Source: Bryobacteraceae bacterium (lineage in GTDB: Bacteria > Acidobacteriota > Terriglobia > Bryobacterales > Bryobacteraceae). From it: a stretch of DNA of 55,026 bases. Positions 9,361 through 17,692 of the stretch are shown piece after piece (within the stretch, counting starts at the first letter, position 1; the number at the start of each line of letters is the position of its first letter). The notes beneath the pieces were generated by a model. It saw only the letters and a list, made by a program, of their open reading frames with translations. It was not told where the DNA came from and ran no database searches. The stretch is taken from the NCBI GenBank assembly GCA_030041985.1, contig JASIAM010000108.1, positions 1-55,026 of the forward strand. Direction: 5' to 3'. The translations under genes and the position numbers were made by a program.

Positions 9361-10355
9361 AATCGCTCACCATCGTTGGCGCGGGTAGCTGGGGTACAGC
9401 GTTGGCCCTGGTTTTGGCTCCAAAATTCGAGCGAATCCGGTTATGGGTTTACGAGGCCGATCTCGCCGCCGAAATGGAAGAGCGCCGCGAAAATGGCCTT
9501 TATCTTCCAGGTTTTCAGTTACCTGGAAACATTTCGATCACCACATCTCTGGCCGAAGCTGCCACTCACGCGCCGATCATCGTAAGCGCCGTACCCTCTC
9601 ATTTCCTGCGTACCGTATGGCAGCAGATGCTGCCGGCTCTCCATCCGGAGACCCTGCTCATCAGCGCGACTAAAGGGGTCGAATGCCAGACATTGCAGCT
9701 TCCCTCCCAAATCCTTGAAGAGGTGGTCTCACGGGCGTTTACTCCTCGCATTGCGGTTCTCTCCGGCCCGAGTTTCGCCAGGGAGGTAGCCTCTGGTAAT
9801 CCTACTGCGGTAGTAATAGCAGCATGCGAGGCCGAGGTTGCCAGTCTCGTTCAGACCTTATTTTCCGGTCCGACACTCCGTCTATACACTAGCTCCGACC
9901 CAGTTGGCGTACAAATCGGTGGTTCTATTAAAAATGTAGTAGCGCTTGCGGCTGGCATCGTTCACGGGCTTGGCTTGGGGCATAATGCTATGGCCGCGCT
10001 CATCACCCGCGGTTTGGCTGAAATGACACGCTTGGCTGTAGCGGTGGGAGGGCAGCAGCAAACTCTCTCCGGACTTGCGGGTTTAGGTGATTTAGTGCTC
10101 ACCTGTACCGGGGAACTGAGCCGCAACCGGACGGTGGGAATGGAACTGGCGCGCGGCCGGAAGCTTGCGGAAATCCTGGCATCGATGCGCATGGTGGCTG
10201 AGGGTGTCGAAACCACCAGCGCAGCGCGGGAACTGGCGCGGTGCCACTCGGTGGAAATGCCAATCACCGAGCAAATGTACCATGTGCTCCACTTCGACCT
10301 GCCGCCCGCGACGGCCGTACGCCGGCTCATGGAACGCTCTCTCCGTTGTGAATAG
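9357..10355 (+). CDS. gpsA: NAD(P)H-dependent glycerol-3-phosphate dehydrogenase
   Basis: Reduces dihydroxyacetone phosphate to sn-glycerol-3-phosphate for phospholipid synthesis; cytoplasmic, 332 aa. The Rossmann motif GAGSWGTALA is at 7-16. Further conserved blocks are VSAVPSHFLR, SATKGVE, LSGPSFAREVA, the catalytic-lysine block GGSIKNVVALAAGI, and the C-terminal GLAGLGDLVLTCTGELSRNR. It begins at a GTG that overlaps the plsY stop (GTGA), and directly follows the enzyme that consumes its product. Confidence 0.96.
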   Translation: MKSLTIVGAGSWGTALALVLAPKFERIRLWVYEADLAAEMEERRENGLYLPGFQLPGNISITTSLAEAATHAPIIVSAVPSHFLRTVWQQMLPALHPETLLISATKGVECQTLQLPSQILEEVVSRAFTPRIAVLSGPSFAREVASGNPTAVVIAACEAEVASLVQTLFSGPTLRLYTSSDPVGVQIGGSIKNVVALAAGIVHGLGLGHNAMAALITRGLAEMTRLAVAVGGQQQTLSGLAGLGDLVLTCTGELSRNRTVGMELARGRKLAEILASMRMVAEGVETTSAARELARCHSVEMPITEQMYHVLHFDLPPATAVRRLMERSLRCE

Positions 10356-10376
10356 TCCAACTGTGAAGAGCCTTCG

Positions 10377-10997
10377 ATGCAACCGCAACCTAAACGAGCG
10401 GAATGGGTTGAAACTGATGTGGGAGGAATTGCGGGCACGCTCGACGACACGGAGTTGATGATCCGTGTAAAGGAAGGGCACGAGCCCAGCTTCGCGCTCC
10501 TGCTCCAGAAGCACCGTTCCCCGGTGGTGCACTTCATCTACCGGATGGTGCAAAACGCGGCGGTCGCCGAGGAATTGGCGCAGGAGGTGTTCCTGCGAGT
10601 GTATCGCGCGCGCGGCACTTACGAGCCAACCGCAAAATTTACCACGTGGCTGTTTCGCATTGCCACGCATTTAGCGCTAAACTCCCTGCGAGACGGAAAA
10701 TACGAGCGGCTGCAGGAAACGCTCGAAACCACTTCGGAGGATTCGGCCCCGCGCCAACTGCGGGACGCCAAGCCGACGGTAGAAGCGGCCATGGTGAAGC
10801 AGGCGCGCCTGGGAGAAGTTCGCCGCGCTGTGGCAGCCTTGCCGGAAAAACAGCGGGCCGCGGTTTTGATGCATAAGTACCAGGAAATGGAATACGCGCA
10901 GATCGCAAAAGCTTTGAATTGTTCCGAATCTGCCGTAAAGTCGTTACTTTTTCGGGCGTATGAAACGCTGCGCGCCCGATTGGCCCATTTGGCCTAG
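10377..10997 (+). CDS. ECF-family RNA polymerase sigma factor (RpoE-like)
   Basis: A 206 aa alternative sigma factor. Region 2 is at about 40-105 (YRMVQNAAVAEELAQEVFLR, then TWLFRIATHLALNSLR) and region 4 at about 145-200 (LPEKQRAAVLMHKYQEMEYA and a helix-turn-helix ending KSLLFRAYETLRARL). An acidic/Pro-containing linker joins the two. The next gene is a zinc-finger anti-sigma factor with one membrane segment that begins within 15 bp, so this is a classic sigma/anti-sigma pair that probably responds to envelope stress. It lies 21 bp after gpsA and may share its transcript. Confidence 0.93.
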   Translation: MQPQPKRAEWVETDVGGIAGTLDDTELMIRVKEGHEPSFALLLQKHRSPVVHFIYRMVQNAAVAEELAQEVFLRVYRARGTYEPTAKFTTWLFRIATHLALNSLRDGKYERLQETLETTSEDSAPRQLRDAKPTVEAAMVKQARLGEVRRAVAALPEKQRAAVLMHKYQEMEYAQIAKALNCSESAVKSLLFRAYETLRARLAHLA

Positions 10998-11011
10998 TGG
11001 GAGGTAGGAAC

Positions 11012-11515
11012 GTGAAATGTCCTTTGGAAAGCCAGGACAATCTGGAGTTATTGCTGGATTATGGCACAGCCCGCTGCACCGGCCGGGAGGCAGCCGCATT
11101 CGCACAACACCTCGCAACCTGTAGTGCTTGCAGCCGGGCGATTGCGGAACAGCAAGTGGTCTGCGGGATGCTCGACGAGTGGGAAGCGCCTCCGGTTTCC
11201 GCTTCTTTCACCCGCCGGCTCTATCAGCGGATCGAACACGGAAGCGGATGGCGCGCCCGGCTTGCCGAATCGCTCACGGGCGCAGTGCGGGTTTTGTTCG
11301 TGTGGCGCGGTGTACCCATCGCCGCTGCCGCTTGCCTCATCATCACTGCCGGCATTCTGCTCGATCAGCGAATGGCCACTGTCCCATCGCATCCGCCTAA
11401 TGCCCAGGTGGTGGAAGCGGCACAGCCGGACCAGGTGGTTCATGAGTTGGACGATCTGGAGATGCTGGGAAACTTCGATCGCTCGGTCCGGGCGGACGGC
11501 AATTCCAAACTGTAG
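11012..11515 (+). CDS. Anti-sigma factor with zinc finger and one transmembrane segment
   Basis: A 167 aa protein; the cytosolic N-terminus carries the HxxxCxxC zinc-binding anti-sigma motif (QHLATCSACSRAI). Basic residues and a single hydrophobic segment (IAAAACLIITAGILL, about residues 99-115) follow, then a periplasmic tail of about 45 residues. It should hold the preceding ECF sigma factor inactive at the membrane. I chose the GTG at 11012 because GGAGGTAGG lies just upstream; an in-frame GTG at 10997 touches the sigma stop codon and is the alternative. The short periplasmic part suggests that the signal is relayed by another protein, perhaps the DUF3106 protein that follows. Confidence 0.85.
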   Translation: MKCPLESQDNLELLLDYGTARCTGREAAAFAQHLATCSACSRAIAEQQVVCGMLDEWEAPPVSASFTRRLYQRIEHGSGWRARLAESLTGAVRVLFVWRGVPIAAAACLIITAGILLDQRMATVPSHPPNAQVVEAAQPDQVVHELDDLEMLGNFDRSVRADGNSKL

Positions 11516-11528
11516 CGACTAGAAAAGA

Positions 11529-12083
11529 ATGATGCGCTATTGGGAAGCGGGCGCGCTGCTGCTCCTGCTGGCGGCGGCGCCGATTGCGTTTGCGCAGAAG
11601 GAAGCGGCCAAGCCCGGGCGCCCCCCTGCTGCGCAGAGCCGGGGAAGCGCCCCTGCGCCCAAAGCACCGCAGAATATCAGCGACCCCGGAGCTTCAGTCG
11701 CTTTGCGGTTGCTGCAGATGTCCCCGGAGCAACGCGAGCGCGCGCTCGAAAAATTTCCCCCCGAGCGGCAGGCGCAAATCCGGCAGGGGATCGCGCGTCT
11801 CGATAATCTCCCTCCGCAACAGAAGCAGCGGCGGATCCGGTTGTACCAGATGCTGGTAGCCCTCCCGCCCGAGAAACAGCTTCTTGCGCGGCGCCAGATT
11901 CAAGCGTTCAATCGACTCCCTCCCGAACGCAAACGGGTGGCCGCCCCCGAACTGCGAAAGCTCGACCGGATGCCGGAAAGCGAGCGCCAGGAGCGCCTCG
12001 CGAGCGACGAGTTCAAGAACAAATTCACTCCTGCCGAGCGGGAGATGCTCGCCGTCATCTCGCAGTATTTGCCGCTGCTGTGA
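11529..12083 (+). CDS. Exported DUF3106-type protein
   Basis: 184 aa with a signal peptide (about 1-22, cleaved after a PIAFA-Q site) and a Pro/Ala-rich linker. The rest is built from repeated PPE(R/K)-type helical units: MSPEQRERALEKFPPERQAQ, LPPQQKQRRIRLYQML, LPPEKQLLARRQIQAFNRLP and similar. This matches DUF3106 proteins, which often sit behind ECF sigma/anti-sigma pairs in Acidobacteria. The function is unknown. The repeats resemble those of periplasmic stress sensors such as CpxP/ZraP only in general style (helical, charged), so a sensor role is an inference. It is 13 bp after the anti-sigma gene. Confidence 0.8.
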   Translation: MMRYWEAGALLLLLAAAPIAFAQKEAAKPGRPPAAQSRGSAPAPKAPQNISDPGASVALRLLQMSPEQRERALEKFPPERQAQIRQGIARLDNLPPQQKQRRIRLYQMLVALPPEKQLLARRQIQAFNRLPPERKRVAAPELRKLDRMPESERQERLASDEFKNKFTPAEREMLAVISQYLPLL

Positions 12084-12124
12084 GCGGTGGGCAGGCTCGG
12101 CTTGTTTCGCCGGCCCTGGAGGCC

Positions 12125-13183
12125 TCAGCCGGTCCACTCCTGCCAATCCGCTCGCACCGCCTTCTCCATTTTCCGGGCGGCTTGAAATAGCCAGCTTCGC
12201 GAGCGATTTTTCAGGTCCTTGGCCAGCGCGCGTCCCTTACGGCTGCCCAGGTGGACGTTCGCGGTTTCCATGCCCATGGCATGCAGCAGGCGGATTTCAT
12301 CGCGCTCTTTGGGGAGCATGGAGAGTTCGATGCGGGAGCAGTCGGGCGCGAGGCGGCGCACCAGCCAGTTCCGCCGCACGCGCACAAACGGATCGCCGCA
12401 GCGCACTGCCGTGTCTAGAATCTCCTGGTAATGAAGGGGGGCGGTCCCTTTTCCGCGCGCGGCCCACAGACATGCGGAGGGAGCCAGCGCTTTGGCTTCC
12501 CGCGCGATCGAGCCCCCACGCCATTCGGCGAGAGCCACATAGCGCTCGCGGCCCAGGCTCCCGAGGCCCGCTACGCGGTGCACGATGCGGCACGGCAAGC
12601 CCTGCTCCGGCATCAGGCGCGCGATGGCCTTGAGTGCGCCGGCGGGCGGACCCTCGCCCACATCCGAAAGAGCATGCAGCTTCTCCCAATATTTTTCATG
12701 CTCATGCAGGCGCGCGGTTGCCATTTCCCGCAGACTAGGGTGATGTTCGGCCAGCGCGAATGGCCGCCCGCCCGTTTCGATCGCCTCCTGATAACCATTG
12801 AGAATGGCCTCGATGCCCAGTTTGCCTTCGCACGCCATTTCCGAAAGCAACGCGCTGGTAGCCAGACGCACCAGGTCGTTGGTATAAGGAAGTGGCCAGG
12901 CTTCATCCAAATCGTTGATGCCCCAGATCAGCCGGCCCTCGATATCGCGCCACGTTCCGAAGTTCTCAACGTGCAGGTCGCCCACCGCCAAGACAGTAGG
13001 CGCTCGCGCCGCTTCCCCGCAGACGTCCTTCCAGATCTGCGCCCAGCGATAGTAGGTGGCCCGCATGAAGGGAAACACCGCCAGGCGCATCTGTTCATGC
13101 TTCAGGTTGAGATCTTGCGGGAGAAGCCGCAGATGCTGTGCCAGCCAGGCTTCATATTTGGCCGTCGCTTTAACGAATTTCAT
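12125..13183 (-). CDS. DUF2252 family protein
   Basis: 352 aa from the ATG at 13183 (an in-frame GTG seven codons upstream is possible). Conserved blocks of the DUF2252 family are visible: FPFMRATYYRWAQIW, VLAVGDLHVENFGTW and GINDLDEAWPLPYTNDLVRL. The GD.H..NF and D.DEA elements resemble the catalytic and metal-binding loops of aminoglycoside-phosphotransferase/kinase-like folds, which suggests a phosphotransferase-type fold. The substrate is unknown. It is convergent with the DUF3106 gene and has no obvious functional neighbour. It is shorter than many DUF2252 proteins (over 400 aa). Confidence 0.8.
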   Translation of the reverse strand: MKFVKATAKYEAWLAQHLRLLPQDLNLKHEQMRLAVFPFMRATYYRWAQIWKDVCGEAARAPTVLAVGDLHVENFGTWRDIEGRLIWGINDLDEAWPLPYTNDLVRLATSALLSEMACEGKLGIEAILNGYQEAIETGGRPFALAEHHPSLREMATARLHEHEKYWEKLHALSDVGEGPPAGALKAIARLMPEQGLPCRIVHRVAGLGSLGRERYVALAEWRGGSIAREAKALAPSACLWAARGKGTAPLHYQEILDTAVRCGDPFVRVRRNWLVRRLAPDCSRIELSMLPKERDEIRLLHAMGMETANVHLGSRKGRALAKDLKNRSRSWLFQAARKMEKAVRADWQEWTG

Positions 13184-13229
13184 GCGGTTATTAGCGTACA
13201 ACACCAGTCAGGGGCCGGGAGCCAGGGAT

Positions 13230-13830
13230 TCACTCCGCACGCAGCATTTCCGATGGATCGATACGAGTGGCGCGCAGCACCGGCGGGAGGGCCGCAAGCA
13301 GGGCCGCTGTGAGAATCATGATAGCGGGGACGGCGAGCATGGGTGCATCGGTTGGCTTTACCTGGTAGAGCAATGTGGCGATGTAACGGGCGGAACCGAG
13401 GCCCAGGGCCAGACCGCACACAGCCCCGAGTGCCAACATGCAAAACACCTGGGCGAGCAGGCGCTCCCGTATGGTCTGTGCGTCAACCAGTTCCTGCTGC
13501 GTGAGTATGTCAGATACACGAAACTCCGGGCGTGCCCGTGGGATCTCGCCTCGCAGGATTGAGGCAAGCACCATAGGGTTGGGAGACTTCGTGCGCACCA
13601 GGAAGGTGGCGGAATCGCTATCTTGCGGCGACTTGGCGTTTATGTTACCAAAGGACACATATGCCGTGGCAAGGACGGGTACCCGCATTTCGGTGTACCG
13701 GGCATCGCGCAAGTACGCCACAATCTGCAAAGGGATGCGGCCGGGTTCTATCTGAAACGTCTGTCCCGCCGGGTTGCGGCCATCGAAATACCGGCGCGCA
13801 AACGCCTCATTGACCGCGGCAATAAAGAGC
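13230..13830 (-). pseudogene. C-terminal remnant of an ADOP/MacB-type ABC permease
   Basis: The translation is recognisable from AAVNEAFARRYFDGRNPAGQ to the end IDPSEMLRAE. This is the last third of the duplicated permeases (MacB-PCD plus FtsX domains) common in Acidobacteria, with FtsX-domain transmembrane segments at LLAQVFCMLALGAVCGLALG and LAVPAIMILTAALLAALPP. Whole ADOP proteins are about 800 aa; here only about 200 residues remain, and the frame upstream (13830-13916) no longer matches the family. No ATPase partner is next to it. It is probably a decayed gene. Confidence 0.65.
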
Positions 13831-14220
13831 AGCATTTCCGGCCGGCCGGACTTTCGGTATTGGCGTGAAGGCGAACAGGCTCTCCAGTTCCAGAAGATGT
13901 TCGCCCCGGCGGTCATCCGGATGGATTATCGTATACCGCAACTCGGGAATGCCGCGCGGAACTTCGGTGTCACTCTCGGTGAAATCGCCAGCCGTGCAAA
14001 TGCTGCGCCGGAACTGCAGCAGGCACCCCTCGTCATGCGAGCACAGAGCTATCGCAGGCGAATATTTGCGGAGTCGATCGGCACTTCCCGATGGAGGTCC
14101 GCGCCGGCTTCTACCGCGAGCTCAACTACTGCCGGTCAGTGCCCGAGCATGATGAGATGCTGCGGATTCTCCGGGCAATGCAGTTCCTGACCCTGCTCAT
14201 GAACCAAGTGCCGGACCGAG
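13831..14220. other. Gene-poor stretch with possible decayed coding sequence
   Basis: Between the permease remnant and tRNA-Ala. On the minus strand a frame stays open from about 14110 to 13800 and reads through SHDEGCLLQF and PELRYTIIHPDDRRGEHLLE, but it lacks a convincing start and I recognise no family. It may be the residue of a gene joined to the permease fragment by deletion. I see no promoter, terminator or repeat. Confidence 0.3.
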
Positions 14221-14296
14221 TGGTGGACCTGGTGAGATTCGAACTCACGACCTCTTCCATGCCATGGAAGCGCGCTCCCAACTGCGCCACAGGCCC
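14221..14296 (-). tRNA. tRNA-Ala(GGC)
   Basis: 76 nt on the minus strand with encoded CCA. The acceptor GGGCCTG pairs with CAGGTCC (one G-U). The anticodon stem is CTTCC/GGAAG with loop ATGGCAT, giving anticodon GGC for alanine GCC codons. The T arm contains GAGTTCGAATCTC. It stands alone, between a permease remnant and the lipoprotein gene. Confidence 0.96.
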
Positions 14297-14409
14297 ATGA
14301 GAATTGGTACTGCCACTATAACACACGATCCCGGCGCCAAGCTCGCACCCAAATTGTCCCAAAGATTACGACACCAACCTCGCGAGGCCTGTTTTCCGGC
14401 TGCCTTACA

Positions 14410-15339
14410 ATGAAGTTGATGCCCTCGTGGCGCATCCTGCCTTTGGTCTCTGTTCTCGGTCTCCTGGCACTTGGCCTTTCCTCGTGCGTGGTGAAGCGGC
14501 GCCTCATCGTGCGCACCGGCTCGTCCAATTCCCAGCCCACACTGCAGGTTGCCGGTACCGCCGAACTCCTGAAGAAGATTACCGATCAGTTCAATGCGGT
14601 TCAGAGTTTGACGGCTACCGTGGATATGACACCTGCGCTGGGGACTGCGGAGAAGAACCACATCACCGAATACAAGGATGTGCGTGGCTACATTCTGTTC
14701 CGCAAGCCGGCTGACATCCGCATTATCGGGCTTTACCCGGTGATCCGGAACACGGCATTCGATATGGTCTCGACTGGAGACACCTTCCGCTTGTATGTTC
14801 CTTCGCGAAACCAGTTTGTGGAAGGGCGTAACGATGTTATCGAGCCATCCAAAAGCAAGCTGGAAAACTTGAGGCCGCAACACTTTTTGGACGCGATTTT
14901 CGTTCGCCCTTTCGCGCCCAATGACAAGGTGATTCTGGAGAATTTCACGGACGAAGATAATGCGTATTACATTCTCGAAGAGGTCCGGGAAGGCCCGCAG
15001 GGCATATTGGACCTGCTCCGCGAGGTGTGGTTCAACCGCGTCAATCTCCGCATGGCGCGGCAGATCATTTTCGACAAATCGGGCAACATTCTTACGGACG
15101 CCCGTTACTCGGATTGGCGGCCGTTCGATGCTGTGATGTTCCCTAAGCATATCGAAATTAATCGTCCCCAGGATGAATATGCGATCGTGCTGGATGTTGT
15201 CAAGATGGACATAAACAAGGGCATATCGGATGATAAATTTGTGCTCAACCAGCCACCTGGATCGACCCTGCGAACGGTGGGGATGGCCGCGCCCGCCACA
15301 TCAGCCTCCCGAGCCATTGAAGAGGCCCCTCCTCAGTGA
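14410..15339 (+). CDS. Outer-membrane lipoprotein-sorting-like lipoprotein (LolA/LolB-type fold, inferred)
   Basis: 309 aa with a lipoprotein signal: hydrophobic residues 9-22 and lipobox LSSC with the acylated Cys26. The mature part (ELLKKITDQFNAVQSLTATV, VRGYILFRKPADIRIIG, and a long beta-rich region) reads like the LolA/LolB/DUF4292 half-barrel that carries lipoproteins or lipids. Its GTGA-type junction with the permease gene and the ATPase behind it suggest that the four genes 14410-17678 act as one envelope transport module. The assignment rests on pattern and context only. No clear ribosome site is seen at the ATG; a Met at codon 4 is an alternative. Confidence 0.65.
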   Translation: MKLMPSWRILPLVSVLGLLALGLSSCVVKRRLIVRTGSSNSQPTLQVAGTAELLKKITDQFNAVQSLTATVDMTPALGTAEKNHITEYKDVRGYILFRKPADIRIIGLYPVIRNTAFDMVSTGDTFRLYVPSRNQFVEGRNDVIEPSKSKLENLRPQHFLDAIFVRPFAPNDKVILENFTDEDNAYYILEEVREGPQGILDLLREVWFNRVNLRMARQIIFDKSGNILTDARYSDWRPFDAVMFPKHIEINRPQDEYAIVLDVVKMDINKGISDDKFVLNQPPGSTLRTVGMAAPATSASRAIEEAPPQ

Positions 15340-16436
15340 CCGCCAAACTCGTTTGGGAAAACCTGAAGCACAGGCCTCTGCGGAGCCTGCTCAGCTTTTT
15401 GCTGATCGGAGTGCCGGTCACGCTGATCCTGACGTTGGTGGGCCTGACGCATGGAATGATCACCGATTTTCAGCAGAGGCAGAAGGCCAGCGGCGCGGAC
15501 ATAGTGGTGCGGGGAACTAACGCGCAGACCGCTCTCAGTTTCGGGAGCGCCACGCTTTCCGAGGGCTTTATCAAGTTGCTCGAAAAGCAGCCGCACGTCA
15601 AAATGGCGGTGGGCATACTGAACCACAACAATCAAATATGGCTGACGGTGACCGGAATCGACCTCGATAAATTCAGCGCCATGAGCGGTGGGTTTACTTA
15701 CCTGGAAGGCGGCCCGTTCCGAAAGCCGGATGATATGATCATCGACCGCTACTATGCGGCGCAGCAGCATGTCCATGCGGGCGATACAGTCGAAGTATTA
15801 ACCCGGCCCTGGCATATCTGCGGCGTCATCGAAGGCGGCCAACTCTCTCACATGTTCGTGCAACTCAAGGTCCTGCAGGATCTGGACAGCTCTACCGGTA
15901 AAGTCAACCAGATCGACCTCAAACTTGACAATCCGGCCAACGTCGAGGCCGTGAAAAAGAATCTCAGGGGAGTGCTGGGGGACGAGTATCCGATCTATGA
16001 CATGCGCGAGTTCACCTCGCTGATCAGCGTGGACAATATTGGGGGGCTGCGCGAGTTTACCTGGGTGGTGGTGGGAATCGGCGTGGTAATCGGGGGCGTC
16101 GTAGTTTGGATGTCAATGTACATGGCGGTGCTGATGCGCACGCGGGAAATCGGCATCCTGAAATCACTGGGCGGCTCGAACGCCTTCATTTTGAGGCTGG
16201 TGGTAATGGAGGCGCTGATATTGGGCGCGGGCGGAACGCTCCTGGGGATTGGCATGAGCTTCGGCGCGCAGTGGCTGATCCGCGCGCTCGTGCCGGCCTC
16301 CATTCAGATGGCGATTGTGCCCCTTTGGTGGCCCATCTCTCTGGGCATCATGCTGGCGAGCGCCGCGCTGGGCGCGCTGTATCCCGGTTTGCGCGCGGCG
16401 CAGCACGACCCCATCGAAGCGCTGGCCTATGAGTGA
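15336..16436 (+). CDS. ABC transporter permease, FtsX/MacB/LolC-E type
   Basis: 366 aa starting at GTG 15336, four bases inside the preceding gene. The topology is the four-helix MacB type: one N-terminal segment (SLLSFLLIGVPVTLILTLVG, about 20-40), a large periplasmic domain (about 45-240), then three C-terminal segments (VVVGIGVVIGGVVVWMSMYM, VVMEALILGAGGTLLGIGM and ISLGIMLASAALGALYPGL) ending in a typical PIEAL motif. Such permeases do mechanotransmission rather than classic import, moving lipoproteins or other periplasmic cargo. The ATPase overlaps its end, and a LolA-like lipoprotein precedes it. Confidence 0.88.
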   Translation: MTAKLVWENLKHRPLRSLLSFLLIGVPVTLILTLVGLTHGMITDFQQRQKASGADIVVRGTNAQTALSFGSATLSEGFIKLLEKQPHVKMAVGILNHNNQIWLTVTGIDLDKFSAMSGGFTYLEGGPFRKPDDMIIDRYYAAQQHVHAGDTVEVLTRPWHICGVIEGGQLSHMFVQLKVLQDLDSSTGKVNQIDLKLDNPANVEAVKKNLRGVLGDEYPIYDMREFTSLISVDNIGGLREFTWVVVGIGVVIGGVVVWMSMYMAVLMRTREIGILKSLGGSNAFILRLVVMEALILGAGGTLLGIGMSFGAQWLIRALVPASIQMAIVPLWWPISLGIMLASAALGALYPGLRAAQHDPIEALAYE

Positions 16437-17112
16437 GGACGGCATTATCGAAGTCCGCAATTTGTCGAAGACGTACCAGATGGGCAAGGTCAGCGTGCTG
16501 GCTCTGCGGCACGTCGATCTGCACGTCGAGCGCAGCGAATTCCTCACCATCGTGGGCCCCTCCGGTTCGGGCAAGTCCACGCTGTTTCATATCATCGGCG
16601 GTCTCACGCCGCCGACCGCCGGCGAGGTGCGTGTGGCGGGGCATGACCTTAGCGCACTCACCGAAGCCGACCGTACGGACCTGCGCCGGTGCACCGTCGG
16701 TTTTGTCTTCCAGCGCTTCAACCTGCTTCCCAATCTGACGGCGGGCGACAATATCGCCGTGGCCCGCTATATTGCGGGCATGCCTCGCAAGCCTGACCCG
16801 CAGTTCGATGAGATGCTCCAATTCCTGGGCATAGCCCAACGCCTGGATCATAAGCCCAACGCGCTTTCCGGCGGCGAGCAGCAGCGCGTCGCCATCGCCC
16901 GGGCGCTGGTGAATCGCCCCGCCATTCTGCTGGCCGATGAGCCCACCGGCAATCTGGACACGGAAAATTCCAAAATCGTCCTCGAACTTCTTAAAAACCT
17001 CAACGAGCAGTACGGACAGACTACGCTCATGATTACCCACAATCCGGAAGCAGCGTCCTACGGGCATCGCACCGTGCATATGCGCGATGGGAAAATCATG
17101 GAGGCAACCTGA
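16429..17112 (+). CDS. ABC transporter ATP-binding protein, LolD/MacB type
   Basis: 227 aa from the ATG at 16429, which overlaps the permease stop by eight bases. Walker A GPSGSGKST is at 43-51, the Q-loop in FVFQRFNLLPNLT, the signature LSGGEQQRVAIARAL, Walker B ILLADEPTGNLD, and the H-loop in MITHNPEAA. The NLT and EPTGNLD patterns belong to the LolD/MacB/FtsE group. It should power the adjacent permease. No frameshift or missing residue is seen. Confidence 0.93.
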   Translation: MSEDGIIEVRNLSKTYQMGKVSVLALRHVDLHVERSEFLTIVGPSGSGKSTLFHIIGGLTPPTAGEVRVAGHDLSALTEADRTDLRRCTVGFVFQRFNLLPNLTAGDNIAVARYIAGMPRKPDPQFDEMLQFLGIAQRLDHKPNALSGGEQQRVAIARALVNRPAILLADEPTGNLDTENSKIVLELLKNLNEQYGQTTLMITHNPEAASYGHRTVHMRDGKIMEAT

Positions 17113-17120
17113 GGGCAGCT

Positions 17121-17678
17121 ATGGGAGAGAAGTTTCAGAAGCAGACCTTCCGGCTCAAGGAACGGCACGGCTGGAAGACCAAGCCGGGCAACGTTATCTG
17201 CGTGATCGATCGCGGCGCAATCCGCTTCGATTACCCCAAGGATTGGGACTTCACGGTGGAAGAGGGACAAGTCAATATCCGGGACCGCCCCAAGCCCGAT
17301 GATGATTGCATCCTTTCTGTGTCGCGCATGTATCTTCCCACCGAGTTGGCTGACCAGGTTCCGTTGCGCGAGTTAGTCGACCAGGCGCTGATGGAGGAAG
17401 ACGGCGAAATCGTGCAGCGCAAGCCCGCCGCGGATATCCCGCGCCAGGACGGAATCGAGCTGGCGTACGCGGAGACCCTCTACATCCAGAGTAAAGAGAA
17501 GCGGCAGGCATACTCGCGCGTGGCGGTAGCCAGAGGTTCGGGCGTTTATTGCCTCATGACGTTCAGCTTCTGGGCCGATCACCTGGCGAAGTTCGATCCG
17601 GTATGGAACGAAGCCCTGCGCTCGCTCACCCTGGGATTGTATACAACCGATCCAACAGTCGGACCGGTGATTCAGTAA
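17121..17678 (+). CDS. Hypothetical protein, PsbP/DcrB-like
   Basis: 185 aa, no signal peptide. A GAGGG ribosome site lies 6 nt before the ATG. The chain IRFDYPKDWDFTVEEGQVNI, a middle acidic helix and the C-terminal FWADHLAKFDPVWNEALRSL resemble the fold of PsbP/DUF1795-type proteins, in which a preserved P.DW motif is followed by a beta sheet and a final 'size of the effect' helix. This is a weak, pattern-level resemblance. It follows the ATPase by 8 bp and is probably translated from the same mRNA, so it may assist the transporter. The convergent fusA2 gene ends 14 bp away with no terminator visible between them. Confidence 0.7.
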   Translation: MGEKFQKQTFRLKERHGWKTKPGNVICVIDRGAIRFDYPKDWDFTVEEGQVNIRDRPKPDDDCILSVSRMYLPTELADQVPLRELVDQALMEEDGEIVQRKPAADIPRQDGIELAYAETLYIQSKEKRQAYSRVAVARGSGVYCLMTFSFWADHLAKFDPVWNEALRSLTLGLYTTDPTVGPVIQ

Positions 17679-17692
17679 ACGGGCCCAGTAGC

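Noticed and set aside
13921-14190. Plus-strand frames near tRNA-Ala
   Set aside because: No start with a ribosome site and no family; the minus-strand frame is no better, so the region was left as gene-poor.
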